Assembly: GCA_963767715.1 (NCBI GenBank)
Contig: CAVYFA010000009.1
Span: 372,001-436,000 of the forward strand
Source: CAVSXS01 sp963767715
GTDB taxonomy: Bacteria > Chloroflexota > Ktedonobacteria > Ktedonobacterales > Ktedonobacteraceae
Direction of reading: 5' to 3'
DNA: 64,000 nucleotides
In this document: positions 1 through 9,796 of the stretch, in pieces
Numbering within the stretch: position 1 is the first letter of the stretch
Layout: the number at the start of each line of letters is the position of its first letter
Program-made: the position numbers and the translations under genes
The notes under the pieces: generated by a model
Databases searched by the model: none
What the model was told of the DNA's origin: nothing
The model's input: only the letters and a program-made list of their open reading frames with translations

Positions 1-1678
1 GGTTGGTGCCGGTAGTAACGTCGTGGAAAGGCGACAGCGACGGCAACGCGTTGAAGACGGTATACAGCGCGGGATTGGCATAGCCGAGGACAGTTTTGCC
101 TTTCGAGAGCAGATACTGGTTGATCAAGGCTGTGCTGCCTGCCCAGAGCGGCGCGGCGGCGCTCGTGCCTCCCACGTTTATCCACCCTGTCGAGGGGCAG
201 CCGGCGTTGTTAACGGTGCAGTACATGGCATAGCCGCTGTTGGGATCGGCATCCGCCGAGACATCGGGCACCTCGCGACAGAACTTGCCGGTGGGCGCGT
301 TGCAGGGCGCGCCGCTACTATTCGAGTTCATGACGCCCTGCCCGGTCTGCCAGGTTGGCAGTGTAAAGACGCTGCTGAGGCCACCGCCACCACCGGCACC
401 CTTTGGCGAGCGCTGCGTTGCATTCGGATCAGCCCAGGCCGACTCGCTGCCATAAGCCCCAGCATTGAGTTGTAAGTTTGTGCCGCCGACACCTGTGACA
501 TAGGGGTCATCGGCGGGCGAGTCAACGGCGAGGTTGCTATCGTTGCAGTCATATGCGCCAGAGTCACCAGAGGCTGCGAAGAAACTCATACCCTGTGCCG
601 CACCTTGCTTGAAGATGTTATCGAGCGTTTGCAGCTCCGCCGAGCCGGTGCTGGACTCGCACAACCCCCAGCTTATACTGACGACCTGGGCCTTGTGGTC
701 ATGCACGATCTGATTATATGTATCGTTCAGCCCCTGGGTGGTATTCGGCCCTTCGTAGACGACCTGGCTGGCATGGGGAGCAATACCACCGAGTACCTCG
801 ATATCCAGTTCAACCTCGATCGCTCCCTGGCCCGCCGCGCCATTATAGTTATCGACCAGCACATTGCTGATATTCGGCATGGCGATGCCATAATTCGCAA
901 AATATTGCGCCACGTCTGCTGTCTGGTAGCCATCCAGTTCAAACAGCGCGACGGTCTGGTTATCGCCCAGGATACCTGAGTTCTGGAGCGGCGCAGCATC
1001 GTATGCCCCGGACAGGTCTTTGGGTCCAAAACCGGCGGTTGGCCCTTGCATATGCGTATCTGCCGAGCTATGGAGACGTGCATAGAGCGGCTGGTACTGC
1101 GTGCTGTCATCAAGGCCGCCGATAGATGTGATAAGCTGGCTGATCGAGCCGGGGACGACCGGCGGCGTAGCATTGGCGTAAAAGGTCTGACTGCCCAACT
1201 GGTAATTATTGATCTGAGTGCTGAAGGCCTGGTCCGCCTGCGCAACGGTAGCACTGGCGTCGATGAGCATACGATTGGGGGCGATATTCGTGATAGTCAT
1301 GCCCTGGCTTTGCAGATAAGAGACGACTTGCTGCACCTGGTCCGGGGTTGGCGCGAAAAGCAATTCAAACTGGTCGGGTGTCAAATATTGTTGATATTGC
1401 GGAGATTGAGGAGTGTAGAGCGCGCTGAGCAGGCTTGCAAGCTGCGCCTGGTTGTTCATTTGCATACCAATGGATAGGTTCAGTTGCTGGGTTGCGTCCG
1501 CCGCCTGCAACAACTGTGCGTGCTGGATGAGCGGCGCCACCTGCGAGTTGAGTGGAGTGGGTACAGAGGATGTATTTTGATCGGCGTGAACGGATGCGCG
1601 TATCGCCAGCAAGCTGGCCGTAATTAGTAAGAGCGAGGTGGCTAGAAAAAGGACATTCCGTACAAGATGACGTTGCAT
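1..1678 (-). CDS. Secreted sedolisin (S53) serine-carboxyl peptidase, C-terminus outside window
   Basis: Reading from the ATG at 1678, the frame stays open to the left edge (559 codons), so the gene is 3'-partial. The start has a GGCGGAG ribosome site about 7 nt upstream. The N-terminus is a signal peptide (Arg-rich start, then a Leu/Ala-rich core ending near ASVHA). Residues about 60-190 match the activation pro-domain of pro-kumamolisins (YLTPDQFELLFAPT). The mature domain carries the S53 catalytic set: Glu288 and Asp292 in EVELD, the oxyanion Asp372 in SGDSGA, and the nucleophile Ser506 in GGTSAAAPLW. The family cleaves proteins at acidic pH outside the cell, and the pro-domain is removed on activation. 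The calcium-binding C-terminus is not seen. It resembles the peptidase at 22984-24852 more than the shorter one at 1947-3302. Confidence 0.93.
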   Translation of the reverse strand, partial: MQRHLVRNVLFLATSLLLITASLLAIRASVHADQNTSSVPTPLNSQVAPLIQHAQLLQAADATQQLNLSIGMQMNNQAQLASLLSALYTPQSPQYQQYLTPDQFELLFAPTPDQVQQVVSYLQSQGMTITNIAPNRMLIDASATVAQADQAFSTQINNYQLGSQTFYANATPPVVPGSISQLITSIGGLDDSTQYQPLYARLHSSADTHMQGPTAGFGPKDLSGAYDAAPLQNSGILGDNQTVALFELDGYQTADVAQYFANYGIAMPNISNVLVDNYNGAAGQGAIEVELDIEVLGGIAPHASQVVYEGPNTTQGLNDTYNQIVHDHKAQVVSISWGLCESSTGSAELQTLDNIFKQGAAQGMSFFAASGDSGAYDCNDSNLAVDSPADDPYVTGVGGTNLQLNAGAYGSESAWADPNATQRSPKGAGGGGGLSSVFTLPTWQTGQGVMNSNSSGAPCNAPTGKFCREVPDVSADADPNSGYAMYCTVNNAGCPSTGWINVGGTSAAAPLWAGSTALINQYLLSKGKTVLGYANPALYTVFNALPSLSPFHDVTTGTN

Positions 1679-1946
1679 ACTACACTCCGCCTGGGTGACT
1701 TTTGGGCCACCCGTACGACCCCCAGGGATCGTATATACGACAACACTCTACAAAAACAGTTCGAACCGGGCAATATTCCCCTATTCCATTGCCCGTAATA
1801 CATGTATTGTTGTTTTTTATCCTTCAGAAAAGAGGCGCTAAAAACCTGCAAGAATAAACGAGGATTGTCGAAGAGTTTGCGGAGATTTGGGGTTCAGTTG
1901 CGTGAGCAGCCTAGCGCCCGCGAGTGGCAACAGGCTGCTCATGCAA

Positions 1947-3302
1947 TTATCCTTTGATAGCGGCGATCAAATCTGGTATCAGATTTTCGGCGTTGGGCGA
2001 ACCCAGGCCGGTGATGGGGTCCCAGCCCGGCGTGGCATCCTGACCGGGGACGACTGTCCCGTTCACGTTCGTACTGTTGTTTCCGGCAGTGATGTCATGA
2101 AAATCGCGCGCATAGGTTGACGATGTTGCCAGCTTGTAGAGCGCGGGATTGATAAAGCCGAGGGGATGACCGGCCACCTGGTTCGTGATCGCCATTATGG
2201 CGGCCCATAGAGGTGCGCTTGCGCTGGTGCCGCCGCCAAGCTGCCAGCCGCCTGAGTAGATGGCCAGGCCGGTATCCGGGTTGGCGTCCGCTGCGACATC
2301 AGGCACGCCGCGCCGGTGGTTTAAGAGCTGCTGGTCGGAAGCCGGCAGGGACTGCTGGAAGGAAGGCGTCGGGAAGAAGGAACTGAAGCCGCCGCCGCTC
2401 TGATCCCAGGCCGTTTCAGAGAAGCTGCTGCCGGTTTGCGCGCGCTGCAGTGATGTCCCACCGGTACTCGTCACCCAGGGCTCGTCGGTGGGAAAGCTGG
2501 TCGTCGGCGAGGTCGAGAGCTGCGTGGCTTTCAGATCGGTATAGTCGGTCGCGCCATTATCGCCGGATGAGCCGAAGAACGTGATGCCCTGCTGAGTCGT
2601 CGCCTGCTTGTAGAAGGCATCCCACGTCTGAATCTCCTGCTGCCCGGCGCTATCTTTGAGCGTCACCTCGGAGGCGCCCCAGCTCTGCGAGATGATGTTA
2701 CCCAGGTGATGGCTGATGGTATACTGTTCCAGCTCGAGAAATTGCGGCAGGCCAATTGTACCCTCGGTTTCTGAGACGGGACTGGTCAGCACGACGATGT
2801 TTGCGCCCGGGGCAATGGCGTGGATGATCTGCACATCCAGCTCGGTTTCGCTTGCCCAGCCGGTCATATCCTTGTTGCTCGGATCGAACGGGACGGTGCC
2901 AATCGGCGAAATTACCTGGATAGTGATAGGCGGCAAGCCGAATTTTTGATCGAAGATGTCCATATCTTGCTGCAAGGTGGGACTGCCGAATGAAACGATA
3001 TCGACGACCGTCTGACCCTTGCCGGTATAGCCACGCTGCATCAGCGACTCGACGCCATACGCCATGCGCAGCGAGCGGGGTGTCTGGCAGTTCGGGTTGT
3101 CCGTGATATCAGCCGGGCAGTCCAGAGGGGATGTATCGGCAACAGGCGTCAGCCCGCCGCTGGGAGTGACTGCCTGAGCCGGCTTGCCAGTCGAAGTAGG
3201 CGTCGGTGGATTGTTTGCGTCGCCGCCAGTGCTGAATGGCGTGCAGGCAGCGATCAGAAGGGCGAGAATGACTATACAGGAGAGCCGTCGAATTGCTTGC
3301 AT
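1947..3302 (-). CDS. Lipoprotein-type S53 (sedolisin) peptidase without pro-domain
   Basis: 451 residues. The N-terminus has a lipobox (LLIAAC, Cys20), so the protein is probably lipid-anchored on the outer face of the membrane. A Pro/Thr-rich linker (about 27-60) leads straight into the S53 catalytic domain. There is no recognisable kumamolisin pro-domain, unlike the two other S53 peptidases in this window. Candidate catalytic residues are Glu152 and Asp156 (SETELD), oxyanion Asp248 (SSGDNGA) and Ser360 (GGGTSASAPLW). The C-terminus carries the family's Ca-site-like segment (DFHDIT, then GWDPITGLGSPN). It is transcribed away from the alpha-2-macroglobulin-like gene at 3506, sharing a 203-bp divergent intergenic region. 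Family assignment is sure; substrate and self-activation mode are unknown. Confidence 0.92.
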   Translation of the reverse strand: MQAIRRLSCIVILALLIAACTPFSTGGDANNPPTPTSTGKPAQAVTPSGGLTPVADTSPLDCPADITDNPNCQTPRSLRMAYGVESLMQRGYTGKGQTVVDIVSFGSPTLQQDMDIFDQKFGLPPITIQVISPIGTVPFDPSNKDMTGWASETELDVQIIHAIAPGANIVVLTSPVSETEGTIGLPQFLELEQYTISHHLGNIISQSWGASEVTLKDSAGQQEIQTWDAFYKQATTQQGITFFGSSGDNGATDYTDLKATQLSTSPTTSFPTDEPWVTSTGGTSLQRAQTGSSFSETAWDQSGGGFSSFFPTPSFQQSLPASDQQLLNHRRGVPDVAADANPDTGLAIYSGGWQLGGGTSASAPLWAAIMAITNQVAGHPLGFINPALYKLATSSTYARDFHDITAGNNSTNVNGTVVPGQDATPGWDPITGLGSPNAENLIPDLIAAIKG

Positions 3303-3505
3303 GAAGGTTCGCTTTCCTTATATTTGAGATAGCCTGTCGATACGGGCACGATGGCAACCACATCTCCGGCACTTTCGAAATCGTTCACATACCGTATTTA
3401 TTTTAACACTTCCACTTGTGCTTTTCGTAGAGATGATGTAAGGTACCCTGGAGAAATACCCGATGAAAGTGCATTTTTGTCGCAAAACATACGGAGTAGA
3501 GATGC

Positions 3506-6500
3506 ATGATACAACAGCAAACCCAGCCGATAGAACATGATCCCACTATACAGATTAGCGATATGGCGCTTGTCGAAAAGCTGGGCGAGAGCGCGCTGGT
3601 GGGCAAATGGTTCGTCTTCCTGCGCTCGGACTGGCTACACCGCTCGGGGATAGATCGCTTGCTGACTTTGACCGGTCTGACGAATGCAACAGTCGCGGCT
3701 CCCCGCTCAGCCATCCTCTTCCGGGGCAAGGAAGAATTAGCGCTTCCCGGTGCAACTATCACTCCAACACCGCTTCCCGCTGCGCAGCTCGTCTCGCTGA
3801 CCAGTGATAAAGCGCTCTACCGCACCCACCATGATACGGTGCGTATACTCATCGCTTCACCACGGCAGCCGGGCGCGACTTTGAACGTGCGCCTGCGCCT
3901 GGGTAGCAACATCTATGGAGAATACCCTCTCACACTGGATGAATTCGGCCTTTACCTCTGGTCGCTTTCAGACCTGCCAGAGGGAACCTACGAGGCCACG
4001 ATCCAGGATATAGAGGAGTCGCTCTGCCGGTTTGAGGTCGCGGAATATCGCCTGGCGCCGCTCAACGCTGAACTGGTTGATCAGCAACTGAGCGGCGAGA
4101 CGCTGCGCTATACGCTGGCCGTCAGCGCGTTTGGGCAGCCCTATACAGGCCTTCTCGAGGTTGAACTGCAGGAGCGAGACCAGCGCGCCGGCAAGCGCGA
4201 ACGTCTGACCTGTAACCGCGAGGGGCAGTGCCGGGGCGTTGTCAAGCTGACGGGAGCCGGGCCGTACTCGCTCAACATCTTCGCGGGAGAACGCACGGCG
4301 ACGGTTGTGCTGAAGGGATCGGAACAGCAGCGGCGCGAGGCGCTGGTTATCAGCGAACTGGGAGAAATCCGCTCGATCAGCCTGCTGCCTATGCCGCAGT
4401 CGAATGTATGCCGGGGCATCTACGTCGCCCGCGGCGGCAGCAATGATGAGCCACTCGTAATGCAGCGCGTTATCGGCAGCGAGGCGGAGATCACGCCGCG
4501 TGTCGAGGTCGAACAACTCAAGGTCATCCTCGTTGACCCGGCAAGCGGCTCGTACCAGGAGCACGAATGGACGGGGCTGGCCGCCGGGCATACCTTTCGA
4601 CTGCCGGTACCGGCTCCATATGGGATCATCCTGCTCGGCGCGTTCATCGATGGCAAAGCGTGGGAGGGCTGGTGCGCCGTCCTGCGTCCGCCGGAGCTGC
4701 AGGTGCAATGCGAGGCTCCGTCCCAGGCTAAGCCAGGCGAGCGCATTACTATTCGCGTCAAGACCAACCAGCCGGACCGCGTAGTGCCGGTGCAGGTAAT
4801 CGTCAAGGATCAGCGCCTCGTCGCCCCGGGCGACCCGCAGACCGAACTGGCGGCGAGCATCAAGCGCAACCTGTCGGAGTGGCGGGAGCAATCATCCACC
4901 GGCACGGTTGAGCGGCAACTGGCGGACTATCGCTTCTATTACCGGCCTGGGCCTTTTATGATGCGCGCAATGGCAACACCTGTGGCATTTCCCATGCCTC
5001 CGCAGGTCATGGCCGCCCCCACAGGAATGCCGGTCATGCAGGCGGCCAATGGTGGTCCATCAAGGACGAGACTGGCCAGCGATACAGCAGCGGGAGCCGG
5101 ACAGCAAGATGTGGTGGGTACTACAGGGGCAGCGGCAACAACCAGACCAACAGGGGCGGTGCTGGCGAACATTCGTATGGCGTTTCCAGAGGTAATCTAT
5201 AATGGTATTATGCACGTGCGGGGCGAAGCAGCCATCGAGGTCAGGCTGGGTGATGCACTGACGCGCTACAGCATCGAAGCCTTCGCGCTCTCCTCTGAGA
5301 CCCTGGATTGGCAGCGCGTGGAAACGGCGGTGAACGCCGTCCAGCCGGTCTACGGCGAACTAAGCGTGTCGCCCTTCGTTGCTCGCGGCGACGCCGTGTT
5401 GGGTCGCATTGCGGTCGGAGCCGCATCGGGTGGGGCCATCGTCGAAGTGCGCCATGATAACGAGCAATTGCCGCTGTTCTACGAAAATGGCGAGGAGGTG
5501 ACGCCAGGACTTCCGGTCCCATCGGGATCGGTCTTGCGCTTTCCCGTACGGCCCGGCGCGATAACCTCGTTTGTGCGAGACGCGCGTAAGGGCGGCGTCG
5601 ATGTCAGCGAGCGCTATGTGACGGAGCCCGGCAAGCTGCGACACATCACGCGGCACCTGCGCTTGCTGACGCCCGGCGAGCAAGTGACGCTCGAACATCC
5701 GCCAATGCTGGAACTAAAGCCAATGCCTGGCCTGGAGCGGCCCTTCCAGTTTTTTCTGGAGGGTGCGATCTACTACCCCTTTGGTTGCATCGAGCAAACC
5801 TCGATGAAAATCCTGGCAATGTTTACCGGCTACATTGTCAACCTGGAACAGACCAGCGTTGCAAGCACTTATGCAGCAGCTATTCCCGCCTGGCACAGGC
5901 GACTGCGCAGCATGGCCCTGCCGGGCGGCGGCTTCTGCATGTATCCACCCGACGAAGGCACCTCGGGCCAGGTTGATACGCACTATGCGCCGCGCGGCGT
6001 GCAGCATCTCCTGCATCTGCCCGCGCCCGAACGGTCGGGCATCCGCGAGCAGGGTCTGCTCGATATCCTGGAGGATATAGCAACGCTGGCGAAGAACGCC
6101 GCCGCTTACTATAAGCTGGCTGTTCCACCACAAAAGATCGCCAGTTGTCACGATGCCTACCTGGTGATGCAGTTGAGCGATTCCCAGCATCTGCGAGACG
6201 CGGCGCTGGCCTTTGTACGCGAGCAACTGCGCGAAGCAAACGGACAAACCCACGTCACGCTGGCGGCGAAGGATGCCGGGCATAACCTGTACGGGGCGCA
6301 GGTAGCCCAGCGCCAGGAGACGGCTTTCGCGGCGGCCTCGTTGCTGGCCGGACGCCAGGCGGCGGATGTTCCGCAGGCTATCGCAGCCACAAACTACCTG
6401 ACGAGCCAGTTGAACGAAGAGGGGCGACTATATAGCACGGTTGACACAGCAGCCTGTCTCTCGCTGCTGCTGGGACTGCGCGAATCGGGCATCGTCACGA

Positions 6501-7066
6501 GCGGCGGCGGTGGGCGCGTGGAGATCAACGGGCAGCCCATGTCGCTGGCGGATGCGCTGGCCTACGGCGAAAAGGTGGAGACGCTTCGTTGTATAGAAGG
6601 AGTGATCGCGGTACAGGTGACCTCGGAGGCGGTAGAGGATTGGAACGCCTTCAACGGCACTATCCCGGTCGAGGTGCGCCTGGAACGTGATGGACGCTCA
6701 CAGAAACACTTGCGCGTGGGCGATGCGCTCGAGCTGGTAATCAGCGTGCCGCGCTACGAACCCGGGTTGATCGCGCATGTCTGCCTGCCCGACGCGCTGG
6801 CGCGCATCACGGGTGGAGGCCAGGTCAAACGCTTCAGCCTCGATTTCAGCGAGAAGAAGACGCTGCGCGTCCCACTGGCCGCCATCAGCGCAACCACTAC
6901 ACCGGAACTCAAATCGTCAGTCTCAGAGGCAGCGCTCAGACACTGGTTCGGTGGAAAAGATCGGAAAACGGTGGGTGTGCAGCACTGGGCGGTGATCGTG
7001 CGCAATATGTACAAGGAAGAGCAGATTGGCAATCCGGGCCGTCTGACGGTTGAGGTAGAAGAATAA
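3506..7066 (+). CDS. Alpha-2-macroglobulin-like protein with thioester motif
   Basis: 1186 residues. The start at 3506 follows a GGAG motif at 3493-3496. The N-terminal half has beta-rich MG-like segments, including a stretch typical of the macroglobulin/MG2 family (ALYRTHHDTVRI, about 100-115). Residues about 490-560 form a Met/Pro/Ala/Thr-rich loop that could serve as a bait region. Residues 760-764 read GCIEQ, the place of the thioester Cys-Gln of A2M proteins, inside YPFGCIEQTS, followed by a helical toroid-like TED domain and C-terminal beta domains. Bacterial A2Ms are thought to trap proteases through the bait/thioester mechanism. Oddly, no signal peptide, lipobox or transmembrane segment is visible, whereas characterised bacterial A2Ms are exported. 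The adjacent S53 genes suggest, but do not prove, a protease-control role. Confidence 0.85.
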   Translation: MIQQQTQPIEHDPTIQISDMALVEKLGESALVGKWFVFLRSDWLHRSGIDRLLTLTGLTNATVAAPRSAILFRGKEELALPGATITPTPLPAAQLVSLTSDKALYRTHHDTVRILIASPRQPGATLNVRLRLGSNIYGEYPLTLDEFGLYLWSLSDLPEGTYEATIQDIEESLCRFEVAEYRLAPLNAELVDQQLSGETLRYTLAVSAFGQPYTGLLEVELQERDQRAGKRERLTCNREGQCRGVVKLTGAGPYSLNIFAGERTATVVLKGSEQQRREALVISELGEIRSISLLPMPQSNVCRGIYVARGGSNDEPLVMQRVIGSEAEITPRVEVEQLKVILVDPASGSYQEHEWTGLAAGHTFRLPVPAPYGIILLGAFIDGKAWEGWCAVLRPPELQVQCEAPSQAKPGERITIRVKTNQPDRVVPVQVIVKDQRLVAPGDPQTELAASIKRNLSEWREQSSTGTVERQLADYRFYYRPGPFMMRAMATPVAFPMPPQVMAAPTGMPVMQAANGGPSRTRLASDTAAGAGQQDVVGTTGAAATTRPTGAVLANIRMAFPEVIYNGIMHVRGEAAIEVRLGDALTRYSIEAFALSSETLDWQRVETAVNAVQPVYGELSVSPFVARGDAVLGRIAVGAASGGAIVEVRHDNEQLPLFYENGEEVTPGLPVPSGSVLRFPVRPGAITSFVRDARKGGVDVSERYVTEPGKLRHITRHLRLLTPGEQVTLEHPPMLELKPMPGLERPFQFFLEGAIYYPFGCIEQTSMKILAMFTGYIVNLEQTSVASTYAAAIPAWHRRLRSMALPGGGFCMYPPDEGTSGQVDTHYAPRGVQHLLHLPAPERSGIREQGLLDILEDIATLAKNAAAYYKLAVPPQKIASCHDAYLVMQLSDSQHLRDAALAFVREQLREANGQTHVTLAAKDAGHNLYGAQVAQRQETAFAAASLLAGRQAADVPQAIAATNYLTSQLNEEGRLYSTVDTAACLSLLLGLRESGIVTSGGGGRVEINGQPMSLADALAYGEKVETLRCIEGVIAVQVTSEAVEDWNAFNGTIPVEVRLERDGRSQKHLRVGDALELVISVPRYEPGLIAHVCLPDALARITGGGQVKRFSLDFSEKKTLRVPLAAISATTTPELKSSVSEAALRHWFGGKDRKTVGVQHWAVIVRNMYKEEQIGNPGRLTVEVEE

Positions 7067-7214
7067 CTCAGTACCTTCTTCCTATACCTGTTCTTCCTCA
7101 GGTTGACGCACCTGCTTCAAATAATTAGACTTAACGTAGGCGCACTATGCGCGGCGTGGTGTAACCCGTTGTTAACGAGTTGCCCGCGTATATCTAACGG
7201 ATTGGGGTCATTGT

Positions 7215-8240
7215 ATGTCGTCATCTGAGCAGGGTCGGCCCGCGAGTGCGGGCTTACAGATTCCAGGGTTGGTCAACGAGCTTTCGCCGGTAGAACAGAT
7301 GCCTTTCCCTGAAAGCAATGCCTACTCTCAAGTTACCTTCCAGCGTTTCGAGCCAACCGGTAGGCCAGCGACGTCCACACCATTACCAGAATTATTGCCC
7401 ATCACGCAGCCGCTCGACGACCTGGATACCGCGCCGCGTCCGACGCAAGTACTGACCTTCAACGACTCCCCACGCGTGACGCGCCTGCTCACCGATCTGC
7501 GCACTCAGACCGGCGCATTGAATCAAACCACCACAACGACAACTTCGCTCCGGCAGCCGGTAGTTATTCGCGGTAACGGCAGAAAATCGGCCGGCACGAT
7601 GCAAGCCCTTAAAGGCCGCAAGTGGGTTATTAAGTGTGCCATTGTTGCGGTGATGGCAACGCTGACACTGGTAGCAGGTCTGGCGGTCGCTCCACTGGCA
7701 ACAGGCAATGGCGGCGCTTTCAGCGTGTTTTTTTCTACCGGCAATGTGCACAATAACAATGATGCTACTAGTAACCAGGACCTGGTTGCTCAGGCCGCGA
7801 CGGCTACAGCCATCGTTCGCCAGGACGGATATGACGCCAACTCCGGTTCCAACAATGGCGTACCACCCGTCTATAGCGGTTCTGGCGTGACGGCCGACCG
7901 TTTCGCTTTCGGGAACTGCACCTACTGGGCGGACCTGGAATACCACAATAGAACAGGATACTGGGTGGACTGGATTGGCAACGCCTACCAATGGGCCGCA
8001 GGCGCGAGCTCCGCCGGCTGGATCGTCTCCTCTAAGCCGCAAGTCTACTCGATCATCGTCCTCCAACCCTACGTGCAGGGCGCCGGCTACTACGGCCATG
8101 TAGCCGTCGTCGAAAAAATCAACTCCGACGGCAGCGTGCTCACCAGCGATATGAACTGGTACGCCAACGGCGGCTGGAATATCGTATCTTATGTGACCTT
8201 CTACCCTGGGCCGGGCGTGTCGTTTGTGTGGCACCCATAG
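7215..8240 (+). CDS. Membrane-anchored CHAP-domain amidase/peptidase
   Basis: 341 residues. The first 135 are low-complexity and probably disordered. A single hydrophobic segment at about 137-160 (CAIVAVMATLTLVAGLAVAP) anchors the protein with its C-terminus outside. The last 110 residues form a CHAP (NlpC/P60-like) domain: the catalytic Cys lies in FGNCTYWA, the His in YYGHVAVVE, and a polar residue for the third position is likely in SDMNW. CHAP enzymes cut peptidoglycan stem peptides or amide bonds, so a cell-wall remodelling role is the best guess. The ribosome site is weak (a GGGG run about 10 nt before ATG). A strong hairpin terminator follows at 8262-8297. Substrate is not predictable. 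Confidence 0.85.
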   Translation: MSSSEQGRPASAGLQIPGLVNELSPVEQMPFPESNAYSQVTFQRFEPTGRPATSTPLPELLPITQPLDDLDTAPRPTQVLTFNDSPRVTRLLTDLRTQTGALNQTTTTTTSLRQPVVIRGNGRKSAGTMQALKGRKWVIKCAIVAVMATLTLVAGLAVAPLATGNGGAFSVFFSTGNVHNNNDATSNQDLVAQAATATAIVRQDGYDANSGSNNGVPPVYSGSGVTADRFAFGNCTYWADLEYHNRTGYWVDWIGNAYQWAAGASSAGWIVSSKPQVYSIIVLQPYVQGAGYYGHVAVVEKINSDGSVLTSDMNWYANGGWNIVSYVTFYPGPGVSFVWHP

Positions 8241-8261
8241 CTTCATAGGCTATATTTGGTT

Positions 8262-8297
8262 CGCTCTGCTACATTTTATGTATGCAGAGCGTTTTTT
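8262..8297 (+). terminator. Intrinsic terminator of the CHAP gene
   Basis: An 8-bp stem CGCTCTGC/GCAGAGCG, extended by a pairable TACAT/ATGTA, is followed by six T residues at 8292-8297, 21 bp after the stop codon of the CHAP gene. Confidence 0.85.
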
Positions 8298-8495
8298 CAC
8301 TTCAAGAACTAAAACATAATAAAGCATAATATATCTATAAGGCTGAAAGATAAACCTTATAAAGCTTTCTCTTTAATAAAAGAGAATGAACGTAATTCAC
8401 TTTTACCTCTAGTACTTCTCTCACAACATAGTTACTAGTACATTTTAATTCGTCCAAATCTTTTGGGGTTACCAAATAAATAGTGGAGTGTTGTG

Positions 8496-9791
8496 ATGAC
8501 TTACTGTCAGTTACGCTTGTTGCCCCTTTGTATATTCAAAAAAATTCTGCTAGTCTTGCAATGGTTTCTATTCATTCTTGTGTATGCTTGCTCACCTTTG
8601 ATCAAACGCTTCCCTTTTACTCTCTCATATCATATCGATCAACCAACTAATCACACGAACGATCATATTTCACCCGTAACAGAAATTATTTTTACTAAGA
8701 GCGGCCGAACTAATCAAAAATATTGTTTAAAGACCTGGCAAGTCTGGCGCGATGAACTCTACGATACAGCTGATCCTCAAAAGCGTTTAGAATATTTGTT
8801 AGAAGGTCTACAGTTTAATCGACAATTCGCCCCTAAGGTCTACCTGGGAATTGCGGAGATTAAAAGAACCCTTCTGGATAGTTCACGGCAAGGTCAAAAA
8901 TTAATTCAACGTAGCCAACCAATTAAACACCCTGAAAGGCATAAAGAGCGGCTGAAAAAGGATGCGGAGTATGTGCTTGTTATGCGACAACTTTCTGCTC
9001 GTAAACGACTGGATCAACAACTAATCTCTGGTAAGCTGTGCACCCTACTAGAAATGGATTTTCTTGCCAATGAAATTGTGAGTATGCATCACAGATTGGC
9101 AATAAGTAATATTGGGCTATTTACTCAAGTCGAGTCCAAGCTCAATTTAAATATCAAATTATTCGAACTAGCTCTGCATCAATTGCATATCAGTTTGCCT
9201 GAACAATCCCAAAATCAGAATCAGGAGACTAAAGACTTGCAAGAACTTGTTGAAGATTGTAGAAAAGTTCCTGACCTGCTAAGGCAGTTTTATATCAGAA
9301 ATCAATCAGCTATTGAAAAGCGGTATACAGAGGGAAGCATTAGACGTTGTCATGGAGACCTTAAAGCTACAAACTTGTGGCTATCTTCTTATAATTTTTT
9401 TGGCCTTCAACTGAGGAGGCGATTATTAGCGCTTGATTGTATCGACTTTCGACCTGAATTTTGTCATATCGACACTTTGAGTGATGTTGCTATGCTAGCT
9501 ATTGATATTGAGATGCGCTTATCAAATGGGTCTATACTCGCTGAACGGTTCTTACAATCATATCGACGGGCATTTGGTGAAAGCGATGAAGTGATACCTA
9601 TCCTGGAGTATTATCTGATTGAAAAAGCAATTGTTTACGTGTGCATGAGTATTCTATACGATAAACAAGATGATTTAGGGATAAAATATTTGCACATACT
9701 TATGGCGCACATTCAAAAATTAGAAGGATACTTAAAGTCCTCTACAGAAGCACAGTCTGAAGAAATTGAAATGGCTACACTTTCATCGTAA
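8496..9791 (+). CDS. Aminoglycoside-phosphotransferase-like kinase (COG2187-type)
   Basis: 431 residues from the ATG at 8496, preceded by GGAG at 8485-8488; a GTG directly before it is also possible. The kinase-type catalytic loop is clear, RRCHGDLKATNLWL at about 285-298, as in APH and fructosamine/protein-kinase-like enzymes. It is followed by an Asp-containing metal-binding segment (ALDCIDFRPEF) and by SDVAMLAIDIE, typical of the COG2187 group. The middle has the family's RLDQQL-type block. In other members this domain is followed by a P-loop kinase domain; none is present here. The first 30 residues are strongly hydrophobic, which is unusual for the family, so either it is membrane-tethered or translation begins later. 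The gene is visibly AT-rich compared with its neighbours, suggesting transfer. Substrate unknown. Confidence 0.7.
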   Translation: MTYCQLRLLPLCIFKKILLVLQWFLFILVYACSPLIKRFPFTLSYHIDQPTNHTNDHISPVTEIIFTKSGRTNQKYCLKTWQVWRDELYDTADPQKRLEYLLEGLQFNRQFAPKVYLGIAEIKRTLLDSSRQGQKLIQRSQPIKHPERHKERLKKDAEYVLVMRQLSARKRLDQQLISGKLCTLLEMDFLANEIVSMHHRLAISNIGLFTQVESKLNLNIKLFELALHQLHISLPEQSQNQNQETKDLQELVEDCRKVPDLLRQFYIRNQSAIEKRYTEGSIRRCHGDLKATNLWLSSYNFFGLQLRRRLLALDCIDFRPEFCHIDTLSDVAMLAIDIEMRLSNGSILAERFLQSYRRAFGESDEVIPILEYYLIEKAIVYVCMSILYDKQDDLGIKYLHILMAHIQKLEGYLKSSTEAQSEEIEMATLSS

Positions 9792-9796
9792 ACTCT

